A stretch of 64,000 bases of DNA, taken from positions 106,604,515 to 106,668,514 of the forward strand of contig CM075729.1 of the NCBI GenBank assembly GCA_037974335.1, given 5' to 3'. How positions within the stretch are numbered: position 1 is the first letter of the stretch; each line of letters starts with the position of its first letter. This stretch comes from Prionace glauca (taxonomy: Eukaryota > Chordata > Chondrichthyes > Carcharhiniformes > Carcharhinidae). This document shows, piece by piece, positions 22,401 through 28,349 of this stretch. The translations under genes were made by a program, and so were the position numbers. The notes under the pieces were generated by a model. The model did no database searches. It saw only the letters and a list, made by a program, of their open reading frames with translations, and had not been told where the DNA came from.

Positions 22401-25263
22401 CTGTCTGTGTGAAGTCTGTGCAATCTCCCCATGTCTGCATGGGTTTCCTCCCAAAGATGTGCAGGTTTGGTTGATTGGCCAAGCTAAATTGACCCTCATT
22501 TTGGGGGGGATTAGAAGGGTAAATACGTGACGTTATGGGGATAGGGTGGGATTGTTGTTGGTGCAGGCTCAAAGAGCCAAATATCCTCCTTCTGTACTGT
22601 AGGGATTCTATGAGGTTGATGACTTTTTATCAAAACATCATGGTCAGTGATTTTTAGTCTTTGTTTCATTTTCTCAGCCACCCCTGAGGTGTATATTATG
22701 AACAAGAGCGAGGGCAAGCGAGTGCTAAGACTCTCCTGCCTTGTGACAGCCTTTTACCCATGGCCTATTGACGTGACGTGGTTGAAGAATGGTGAGGAGG
22801 TCCTCAGTGTTGAAACCAGTGGCACGCTCCCCAACCAGGACGGGACATATCGAGTGATGAAAACGATGGAGCTCAGTGAAGATGGAGGGGAGATATATTC
22901 CTGTCGCATCGAGCATGCCAGCCTCCTACAGGACCTCGAAGTACGCTGGGGTAAGTTACAAGTGACAGGGCAGCAGAGCCAGCCCTGTGTGTGTGTTCCC
23001 TCAGGCTGATTATTCAAAGCAGGAAGCCCCACTGAGAGTCAGACTGTTTCACCTCTTATGGTCAGTCATTCTACACTTATTTTTTAAAAGGTGGGGATCT
23101 ATTAAATATTGATAATCAAAGGGATTGGGCATTCCATTAGACTGAGGAATACAGAAATAGGAGTACACCCCTCGAACCTGCTTCATTGTTCAGTGACCAA
23201 TTGGTGACCCAACTCCACTTACCCACCCTTGTCCCACTTCCCCCACATTCCCATGCATTTAGTATGGTCAATCCACCTAACCTCCATGTCTTTGGAGTAT
23301 GGGAGAAAACTGGAGCACTCAGAGAAAACCCACGCAGACATGAGGAAAATGTGTAAACTCCACCCGGACAGTGACCCAAGGCTGGTCGAAACTTTTTGGC
23401 CCCTCGAACCTGGGCCCCTGGTGCTGTGAGGCACCATGCCAACCACTGCGACAATACTAGTCCCGCTTTGCCTAGGGATTGTCCTTACTGAATGACAGAC
23501 AGATCAGCTCTCTGAGACCACAGGGTTGTCCAACGAGGGGCATTCACGCGATGGTCGTACTTGGGCTGCTCTTGAATGTTCAAGAGTGGCCTAGTCCTTC
23601 ATGTCGTTAGTGTGTACTTTAACTGGACCAGATGCTGGGCAACACGACAGCTCAGTGACTATCACTGATTGCTGTGCAGACACATGGATTTGGGCTGGTG
23701 TCTGTGGGAGTTTGTGCATTCTCCCCGTGCTTGCATGGGTTTTCTCCGGTTGCTCCGGTTTTGTCCCACACCCCAAAGGTGTGCAATTAGGCTGATTGGA
23801 AGTAATAAATTGTCCCTAAATTAGTTTCCCTCAATGTGGATTGCCATAAAACAATAGATAAGGTCATGGGTGGAGGGGGGGACTGGTAATGTTAAAATGT
23901 TACTCCTAACGCTTATAATTTCCTTTACTGTTACAGTGTTAAATAGGCCAAGATGTTTTATTTGTCACACAGCAGGAGCCGCAACTGTTTTATAAAGCTG
24001 GGGTGGGAGAGGGGTTTGGGGAAAAATTCAATAGGATACAACAGAAAGGAGCATTTCATTGAGTAAGCAATCAAGTGGCACAGTGGTTAGCACTGCTGCC
24101 CCACAGCACCAGGACCCAGGTTCAAATCCTGTTTTGGGTCATTTTCTGTGTGAGTTTGCACATTGTCTCTGTGTTTGCTCAAGTTTTATCCCACAGTCTG
24201 AAAGATGTGCTGGTTAGGTGCACTGGCCATGCTAAATTCTCCTTCAGTGTACCCGAACACGCGCTGGAATGTGTCGACTGGACGATTTCCACAGTGACTT
24301 AATTGCAGTGTTAATGTAAGCCTATTTGTGACACAAAAAAATAAAAAGTCTATGGCCTGAATTTTTTGGCTTGAACCCCACCATGTGGAGAGGACTCCGA
24401 CAGTCCCGCTGCCATTTTGATGCTGTATTGAGTATTGATGGCAGCAGGCTGTACTTCTGACCTCATTTGGAAATAAGACTTGTCTTTGGAGAGCGGATGG
24501 CCAGTCATATCTGCCAACAGGCCTCCAGCCCAACCAGGCACAGCACTGCGGTGGTCGGAAGAGGTACTGCAGGTCAGGCCTGGGGTTAAGTGCAGGGAGC
24601 CATTATAAGTTATGTGGCAGGGGTCTTGGGATGGAGGGAATGGGTGTTTTTTGAGGATGCGAGTGGTGACTGGGCTATTGTGCGGTGGCCAGTGGAGTGC
24701 TGAGAACCAGAGGTGTCTGCTCCTTGAGAGGAGGATATTTCCCCTCCCCAAGGTGACTTCTGAGGGAGGTGCAGCACTTGCCACCCCCCCATTATCCTCC
24801 CCCCTCCCCCCAGGTAACAAAGTTCTTAATTTTTTCTGTTTCCCATCTTGAGACATCCAGTAGCCACCAGCCAGAAAGTTGAGGATGGGAGGAAAAGTTC
24901 CTTAAGTGGCCTCTTTAAGGCCTTACTTGGGCACAGGTGGACTTCCCATCTGAGGCCGTGCCTACTCCACAGGTTTGCAGATCAATGAAGCACAGAATTA
25001 TTAGGAGGTTTATTGATATAAGACTAATTAATCTCTATGTGCCAGCAGAGAGAGTGACACAAGAAGGTGTGGAGGTCAGGATTATGATTGGAGCAACAGC
25101 CATCTCCCTCACTCTTCTTGGCATCATCATTGGCGTTGGTTTCCGGAGGAAGAGACAGAGCAGGAATACTGGCATCAACCAGCAGATAATGGCAGAGATT
25201 GGCAGCAACCGGCAGAGACTGGCAGAGCCTAGCAGAGGAATGATAGAGACCAGCAGGCACTGA
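10388..25263 (+). CDS. MHC class I alpha chain, non-classical type (whole gene)
   Basis: Five exons give a predicted 359-residue type I membrane protein: leader 10388-10439 (tentative), alpha1 16008-16268, alpha2 19788-20063, alpha3 22678-22950, TM/tail 25046-25263. All junctions are GT-AG in phase 1, as in known class I genes, and the sum (1080 nt) is in frame with no stop. Alpha1 (mature 1-87) and alpha2 (88-179) form the groove, with a C98-C161 disulfide; alpha3 (180-270) is a C1-type Ig domain with C200 and C255; residues 283-303 are the membrane segment. In HLA numbering, the residues that hold peptide ends in classical molecules (Y7, Y59, Y/R84, T143, K146, W147, Y159, Y171) here read F, H, F, F, R, W, L, Y, so only W147 and Y171 are kept. 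This argues for a non-classical role. Family assignment is firm for alpha1 to TM; the leader is inferred. It presumably pairs with beta2-microglobulin at the cell surface. Confidence 0.85.
10440..10765. other. Intron 1 start, no gene or clear repeat
   Basis: Follows the candidate leader donor. Includes an 'aataaa' at 10569-10574. Nothing further is recognised. Confidence 0.4.
10766..11095 (-). mobile_element. LINE family X, 3' end only (minus strand)
   Basis: Begins with a T-rich stretch and 'gttgtgggatttgggcattg ctggc', the complement of the family-X ending, then runs back through the 3' UTR: 'ttgcccttgagaaggtggtg' and 'tccaagtcaggatcatgaat'. Strongly 5' truncated. Confidence 0.75.
11096..11480. 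other. Purine-rich stretch, no gene
   Basis: About 11120-11260 is a G/A-rich run ('gggaaaagaagggaaagtga'). No coding signal is seen; the two overlapping minus-strand open frames here are by-products of base composition. Confidence 0.45.
11665..11868 (+). mobile_element. tRNA SINE, 3' truncated
   Basis: A box-like 'gcattggttagccctgctgc', B box 'gggttcgattcc', then the conserved body to 'cccttagtgtccc'. Adjacent on the right to a second-type SINE on the opposite strand. Confidence 0.8.
11884..12245 (-). mobile_element. tRNA-headed SINE, second type (minus strand)
   Basis: Starts with 'tttttttatcattcattcat gggac' (complement of the A-tail end) and runs to the tRNA-like head at the right ('taatactgctaagccattgc'). 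Same family as 1275-1665. Confidence 0.65.
12547..12883 (+). mobile_element. tRNA SINE, near full length
   Basis: Full head with A box 'tggcacagtggttagccctg' and B box 'gggttcgattccc', conserved central block ('gatttcctccgagtgcttca'), 'attgccccttagtgtc', and the 'gatgggctaaatggcctcat' to 'aggattccatga' end. Confidence 0.88.
12884..13424. other. Intron 1, no gene seen
   Basis: Unique-looking DNA. Minus-strand open frames of about 100-120 codons overlap each other here, show no known domain and lack plausible splice context. Confidence 0.4.
13425..14365 (-). mobile_element. CR1-type LINE, C-terminal RT and 3' end (minus strand)
   Basis: Minus-strand frames give [20 protein letters not shown] and [10 protein letters not shown], the CR1 C-terminal block, and upstream fragments of the RT ([11 protein letters not shown]). 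The left end is the CR1 3' UTR ('cagaatcacagaatcataag'). Many breaks; old. Confidence 0.8.
14385..14765 (-). mobile_element. tRNA-headed SINE, second type (minus strand)
   Basis: Reads 'tctttcatgggatgtggatg' at the left and a tRNA-like head at the right ('agaccagtgaaaataccact'). Same family as 1275-1665 and 11884-12245. Confidence 0.65.
14800..15284. other. Intron 1: fragment of 'aaatgctgg' repeat, then anonymous DNA
   Basis: 14810-14960 has the 'tgtaaatgctggaaaactga' ... 'cagacagcctctgtagagat' wording of an interspersed family seen better at 59962-60229. The rest has no recognisable feature. Confidence 0.45.
15285..15650 (-). mobile_element. CR1 LINE 3' end (minus strand)
   Basis: Starts 'tatgtcagagcagaagtagg' (the CR1 3' end) and continues through 'ggtaaagaattccacttatt' to the C-terminal coding end ([20 protein letters not shown] on the minus strand). 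Confidence 0.8.
15690..15735 (+). repeat. G-rich tract with G-quadruplex potential
   Basis: A run of G clusters with single T breaks, including a 13-G stretch near 15712-15724, in intron 1 about 270 bases before the alpha1 exon. The base pattern allows a quadruplex; any function is unknown. Confidence 0.6.
16008..16268 (+). CDS. MHC class I alpha1 exon
   Basis: Acceptor 'gatcccacag' and donor 'gctgcag|gtaagt' bound a 261-base exon, phase 1 at both ends. The product (mature 2-87) follows the class I alpha1 pattern: [10 protein letters not shown] strand, [15 protein letters not shown] corresponding to the 'VGYVDDTQFVRFDS' region, then the helix with [13 protein letters not shown] and ending [10 protein letters not shown]. 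The 'NQS' glycosylation site near residue 86 of classical chains is absent. Anchor positions 7, 59 and 84 are F, H and F. Confidence 0.9.
16310..16680 (-). mobile_element. CR1-type LINE fragment in MHC intron 2 (minus strand)
   Basis: Minus-strand CR1 3' wording: 'agttccagattcacaccacc', 'gggtgaaaaaggtttttcct' and 'ttattgaccccttctactaa'. Eroded. Confidence 0.65.
16735..16953 (+). mobile_element. tRNA SINE, 5' truncated
   Basis: Only the second half is present: 'gatgtgcacgttagatgaat tggc' to 'gatgggctgaatggcctctt' and a final 'atatgatt'. Confidence 0.75.
17345..18815 (+). mobile_element. Rex1/L2-like LINE, RT region and 3' end
   Basis: Broken frames carry [90 protein letters not shown] and the C-terminal [20 protein letters not shown]. 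This is the wording of fish Rex1/L2-type elements. The 3' end 'catgtgacaataataaatca' with an 'aatcaaatcaaa' tail supports it. About six frame breaks. It lies in MHC intron 2. Confidence 0.85.
18816..19332. other. MHC intron 2, anonymous DNA
   Basis: No recognised domain. The stretch near 18915-18960 has AG...GTGAGT borders by chance, but the short peptide between them fits no class I exon. Confidence 0.4.
19333..19655 (-). mobile_element. tRNA SINE (minus strand)
   Basis: Reads 'ctgcacatctctggattatg' and 'aattgaacctgggttcctgg' (complement of B box) to a right end 'accactgtgcctccgtgctg' (complement of the tRNA-like head). Located about 130 bases before the alpha2 exon. Confidence 0.8.
19788..20063 (+). 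CDS. MHC class I alpha2 exon
   Basis: A 276-base exon, phase 1 at both ends. The acceptor is the AG at 19786-19787, because only this choice keeps phase and gives [13 protein letters not shown] aligned with the 'GSHT.QRM.GCE' start of classical alpha2. The next AG (19803-19804) would shift the frame. Conserved parts: [25 protein letters not shown] (HLA 146-147), [10 protein letters not shown] and LQRR. Disulfide C98-C161. An extra cysteine (C96) sits two residues before C98, and N104-T-T is a potential N-glycosylation site. Positions 143 and 159 (HLA) are F and L in place of T and Y. Confidence 0.92.
20388..21230 (+). mobile_element. tRNA SINE split by a 499-bp insert
   Basis: The head (20388-20463, 'tagtggttagcattgctgcc', 'gggttcagttctgg') and body/tail (20963-21230, to 'ggcattctatgattctata') belong to a single SINE. 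Between them is an unrelated AT-rich insert (see 20464-20962). Confidence 0.75.
20464..20962. mobile_element. Unclassified insert in SINE
   Basis: Foreign block that interrupts the SINE. It starts TGGGTC and ends CCCTCA and is flanked by 'gtgactgt' and 'gtcactgt' (7 of 8 bases alike). It has no coding capacity and no clear inverted ends. TG...CA ends would suit an LTR-type remnant, while an 8-base duplication would suit a hAT-type DNA element; I cannot decide. Confidence 0.35.
21300..21965 (+). mobile_element. Second-type SINE with nested tRNA SINE
   Basis: Left part 21300-21525 has a tRNA-like head ('tgttgtagtggtatttcaac', 'aggttcaaattctg'). The right part 21848-21965 ends 'gtgacatcccatgaacaaac'. 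Between them lies a complete tRNA SINE (21528-21843), which must be the younger insertion. Confidence 0.65.
21528..21843 (+). mobile_element. tRNA SINE, near full length (nested)
   Basis: A box 'tggcacagtggttagcactg', a weak B box, the conserved central block, 'gatgggctgaatagcctcct' and 'ggggattctatga'. Confidence 0.85.
22318..22613 (+). mobile_element. tRNA SINE in MHC intron 3
   Basis: Head 'tgatacagtggttagcactg', B box 'ggttcgattccc', end 'gtagggattctatga'. It ends about 65 bases before the alpha3 exon. Preceded at 22235-22312 by a fragment of the 'aaaatgctggaaaatctcag' family. Confidence 0.85.
22678..22950 (+). CDS. MHC class I alpha3 (Ig) exon
   Basis: A 273-base exon between 'cattttctcag' and 'ctggg|gtaagt', phase 1. 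It encodes a C1-set Ig domain: [20 protein letters not shown] with C200 and W214, then [13 protein letters not shown] with C255, ending EVRW. The FYP and CRIEH motifs are typical of class I alpha3 and beta2-microglobulin-like C1 domains. N188-K-S is a potential N-glycosylation site. Confidence 0.95.
23215..23458 (-). mobile_element. tRNA SINE (minus strand)
   Basis: Reads 'catgtctttggagtatggga', 'cacccggacagtgacccaag', to a right end 'caccatgccaaccactgcga'. A short CR1 3' fragment lies just left of it (23110-23214). Confidence 0.75.
23545..23885 (+). mobile_element. CR1 3' UTR only, 5' truncated copy
   Basis: Matches the 3' UTR of the CR1 at 28350-32046: 'cttcatgtcgttagtgtg', 'cacatggatttgggctggtg', 'tgtgggagtttgtgcattct'. 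No coding part is present. Confidence 0.7.
24072..24345 (+). mobile_element. tRNA SINE, 'tgtgacaaaataaa' tail subfamily
   Basis: Head 'agtggcacagtggttagcac', B box 'ggttcaaatcc', and a tail 'aatgtaagcctatttgtgac' followed by A/T. Same subfamily as 5374-5671 and 59608-59884. Confidence 0.85.
24346..25045. other. MHC intron 4, anonymous DNA
   Basis: GC-rich in the middle, with C/T runs near 24785-24815. Overlapping open frames on both strands have no known domain. The stretch ends at the polypyrimidine-poor acceptor 'ctctatgtgccag'. Confidence 0.45.
25046..25263 (+). CDS. MHC class I transmembrane and cytoplasmic-tail exon
   Basis: The acceptor AG at 25044-25045 keeps phase 1 (G+CA = Ala271). 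Residues 271-282 form a short connecting peptide, 283-303 ([21 protein letters not shown]) the membrane segment, then the stop-transfer RRKR and a 39-residue tail to TGA at 25261-25263. The tail (repeats resembling NQQIMAEIG and NRQRLAEPS) has no tyrosine or known sorting motif and comes from repetitive purine-rich DNA that continues past the stop. Classical genes usually split the tail over several small exons; here a single exon is enough. A splice site inside the repeat cannot be excluded. Confidence 0.78.
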
Positions 25264-25515
25264 CAGAGGCTGACAGAGATCCTTGGAGGTTAATAGAGAC
25301 CCAGTAGAAATTGGTTTAGCTGGTGGTGATGTGCAGAAACTCAGAGGAGCAGGCAATGGAAACCACCAGGTACAGGTGTGAAGAACAATGAGCAACAGAG
25401 ACCAACAACCACTGTCCGAGACCAGCCGAGTATGGCAGTGATAACAGAATCAAGCAGCAACCAATATAGGTTGGCAGAGACTTGCAGCAATCAGCAGATA
25501 GTGACAGATTTATGG
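25170..25515 (+). repeat. Degenerate CAGAGA-rich short tandem repeat (tail and 3' UTR)
   Basis: Repeated 'ggcagagactggcagcaac'-like phrases of about 12-20 bases run across the last 30 codons of the MHC gene and its presumed 3' UTR. Confidence 0.5.
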
Positions 25516-25561
25516 GACAAAAGATTGTGCATCTGCCTCTTAAATACTATTGCAAATGTAA

Positions 25562-25567
25562 AATAAA
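25562..25567 (+). terminator. Candidate poly(A) signal of the MHC gene
   Basis: AATAAA about 300 bases after the stop codon and before the next repeat array. Usage is not shown by sequence alone. Confidence 0.45.
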
Positions 25568-25799
25568 TGTTAAGAAAATACAAGCTGTGGAGGCTGATAG
25601 GTTCTTTACTGATCACTGACTTTTCCAGTAGCCAGTGCCCACAAATAATTTATTTTCCTTCATTCTCTTCCCACATTCTCCTGAAATTCTCAACATTTGA
25701 CGGTGGATCATGACAGCAACCTCCAAAATATATTTTGTGCACCTTCTTCAAATGTTTGCAAGAACAATGTGGGGTCAGCATTAATCTGTAAATATCCAC

Positions 25800-26512
25800 C
25801 CTACATCTATCCTACGAATATTTGATGGGGACAGAATGAAGGGAAATATATTCTGTATTTAACCCTGTGCTGTACCTGCCCTGGGAATGTTTGATGGGGA
25901 CGGTGTAAAGGGATCTTACTCTCTACCTACCCCTGTGCTGTACCTGTCCTGAGAGCAGTTAATGGGTTCAGTGTAGAGACAGCTTTACTCTGTATCTAAC
26001 CATATGCAATACCCTGTTCTGGGAGTGTTTGATGGGGACGGTATAGAGGGAGCTTTACTCTGTATCTAACTCTTGTGCTGTATCTGCCCTGGGAGTGTTT
26101 GGTGAGACTGTGGAGAGGAAGCTTTATTCTGTATTTAACCCTGTGCTATATCTGTCCTGGGAGTGTTTAATGGAGTAAGAAGTCTTACAACACCAGGTTA
26201 AAGTCCAATAGGTTTATTTGGTAGCAAAGGCCACTAGTGGCTTTTGCTACCAAATAAACCTGTTGGACTTTAACCTGTTGTTGTGAGACTTCTTACTGTG
26301 TTTACCCCAATCCAACACCGACATCTCCACATCAGTGTTTAATGGAGACAGTGCAGAATTAGTTTTACTCTGTTTCTAACACTGTGTGGTATCTGCCCTT
26401 TGATGGGGACAGTGTAGAGAGGCTTTACTCTATATCTAACTCTGTGCTGGACCTGTCCTGGTAGTGTTTGATGGAGACAGTGTTGAGGGAACTTTACTCT
26501 GTAAATAGCTGA
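25800..26512. repeat. Minisatellite, about 69-bp unit, about 8 units
   Basis: Units run 'ctgggagtgtttgatgggga' - 'gggagctttactctgtatct' - 'aaccctgtgctgtacctgtc'. Unit 6 is interrupted by a hairpin-type element at 26175-26333. Units are 60-72 bases, moderately diverged. Confidence 0.88.
26175..26333 (+). mobile_element. Hairpin (inverted-arm) retroposon copy 1
   Basis: The left arm 'gtaagaagtcttacaacacc' is complementary to a right arm ending 'gtgagacttcttac'; the right end extends 40 bases further ('ccaacaccgacatctccac'). Flanked by a perfect 13-base duplication, 'agtgtttaatgga' (26162-26174 and 26334-26346), inside the minisatellite. Confidence 0.85.
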
Positions 26513-26871
26513 GGCTCAGGCACTGATCCTGGTGGCACTTTATTGGTTTTCCACTGTGAGTCCAAAAATCACACCTTTTTGCCCTTCTGTGGTTTTGGCC
26601 TATGAACCAGCATTCAGCTCGCAATCGCCCCCTTCAGCCATAAGCTTATGTAACAATCTCCACTTCTTGCTCACAAGGCTTGTTGCTATGGCAAGAGAAA
26701 AACACAGCAGAAGCCAGACTTTCTCTATTGTTTCTCCTTTTACTTCCTTGTTGCTATCGCAGGTGAAATCTGCAGTAGCTCTGCCCTGCTGACTGGATGC
26801 TGCTTGATCACTGTGAACCATTTGGAGGCAGGTAGCTTTGTAATTGAATCTTTAATATCGGTAAGAAAGGC

Positions 26872-27163
26872 AGGCTGTACAATGGCACAGTGGCTTGTGC
26901 TGCTCCTCACAGCACCAAGGACCCAGGTTCAATTCCGGCCTTGGGTGACTGTATGAAATTATCCCTGTGTCTCTGTGGGTTTTCTCCAGGTGCTCAGGAT
27001 TCCTCCCACAGTCCAAAGATATGTGGGTTAGCTGTATTGGCCATGCTAAATTATCCCTTAGCGTGTAAAATAGGGATTAGTAGGGCTGAGTGGAATTGTC
27101 ATTGGTGCAGGATTGATGGGCCCAATAGCCTCTTTCTGCGCTGTAAATTTTCTAAGATTCTAT
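26872..27163 (+). mobile_element. tRNA SINE
   Basis: Head 'aatggcacagtggcttgtgc', B box 'ggttcaattcc', end 'ctgtaaattttctaagattc'. It ends about 50 bases from the 3' end of the H2B pseudogene. Confidence 0.82.
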
Positions 27164-27215
27164 GAGGACATACAAGACCAAGGGTTTATGTATTTTTTCA
27201 GTGTGTTGTGCAGTT

Positions 27216-27573
27216 TTACTTGGAGCTGGTGTACTTGGTCACCACCTTTGTTCCCTCCGATACGGCGTGCTTGGCCAGTGCCCCGGGCAGCAGCAGGCGT
27301 ATGGCGGTCTGGATCTCCTGGGACCTGATGGTGCTGTGCTTGTTGTAATGGGCCAGACGGGAAGCCTCACCCGTGATGCGCTCAAAGATGTCATTGACGA
27401 AGGAGTTCATGATGCTCATGGCCTTAGAGGGGATGCTTCATCACTTTGTAGATGTACAGACTGTAACTCTCCTTCCTGGTCTCCCTCTTCTTCTTGCCGC
27501 TCTTCATTACCGGCTTCTTCTGAGTATTTTTGGCGCCCTTATTGGAAGCTTGGAGATTCTTTCCTTCGGGTAT
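27216..27573 (-). pseudogene. H2B: Histone H2B pseudogene
   Basis: On the minus strand the sequence matches H2B end to end: PEGKNLQASNKGAKNTQKKP at the N-tail, [14 protein letters not shown] in helix alpha1, and [20 protein letters not shown] through TKYTSSK and a TAA stop at 27216-27218. Two defects are visible. The initiator ATG is ATA (27571-27573). About 20 bases are missing after VMK near 27437, removing the conserved QVHPDTG segment and shifting the frame. The C-terminal half is otherwise close to functional H2B, so decay is recent, or the copy was retroposed or duplicated recently. Histone genes lack introns, so a processed copy cannot be told from a duplicated one; no poly(A) tail is obvious. 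No H2A partner is seen next to it. Confidence 0.92.
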
Positions 27574-28311
27574 GGTGTATGCAGACTGTAGACACAGAGT
27601 TTGTGAAGCATGGGAATCCTGACAATGATTGGGATGTGGCTGCCCTCTAGTGGCTGCTTCGCCACCACCGCTCGGTGTCCCTTTACCCCATCGCACTCAC
27701 ATGGGATTTACAGCAATATTCAATAAAAATGAAACTTTGGCATTTCCCAAACACCAAACCCTTAGAGTGCATGCAGAAGGAATGTACCAGACCGGCCATA
27801 GGGATGAGCGACTCTAATTAGATGGAATATTTCTCTCAAGAGCAGAAATTGTAAAGAGGGAGATTTCATCAGGGAGTTTATCACCATCAAGAGTGTTAAT
27901 AGAGCCAATAAGGATGAACTGTTTCCACTGGGGGAGGGGAGAGGTGGGGGGGCGGTGCTCGGCACCCACAGGACAGATTGGAGAAGTTTGGCAAATGAAA
28001 TTTCAGTGGGGGAAATGTGAACGCTCTCCCAAGTCATCCAGTTATTATGCCCTGGAAAGGCCTGGGCTGAATCTTCCATCCTCCCAACTGGAGGGATTTT
28101 CCCGTCCTGCCGATGGCAATCCCCACTGCTCCGCTATGCGTGGTTCCCCAGTGGTGCCGGGGGAAGTTGGGGGGAGAGAAGTGGCGAAGGACTGGGGAAA
28201 ACACCATTGACAGCGACAGAACTGAAATATCCTCCGCCAATGACCCAACCTCCCCCTCTTATGGGAAAACCGCTGTGGGGGTGGAGAGGGTAGAAGATCC
28301 CGCCCACTACT
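27574..28311. other. No gene seen
   Basis: Anonymous DNA upstream of the H2B remnant. The G/C-rich part near 27930-28200 has open frames on both strands with no known domain. Confidence 0.45.
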
Positions 28312-28349
28312 TAGCCTGCACATTTTTGGACTGTAGGAGGAAACCGGAG
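28312..28349 (-). mobile_element. tRNA SINE, left half (split by CR1)
   Basis: 'tagcctgcacatttttggac' to 'ggaggaaaccggag' is minus-strand SINE body. Its continuation ('actcagaggaaatccacgca') resumes at 32047, after the CR1. Confidence 0.7.

Noticed and set aside
24350-24856. Minus-strand open frame of 168 codons as a gene
   Set aside because: Low-complexity proline/serine-rich composition in GC-rich intron DNA, overlapping open frames on the other strand, no domain.
26175-26333. MITE-type DNA transposon
   Set aside because: Only one side carries the 40-base extension, the duplication is 13 bases, and sister copies are 5' truncated, which fits retroposition better.
27574-28311. H2A gene divergent from the H2B remnant
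   Set aside because: No H2A wording was found on either strand upstream of the H2B copy.
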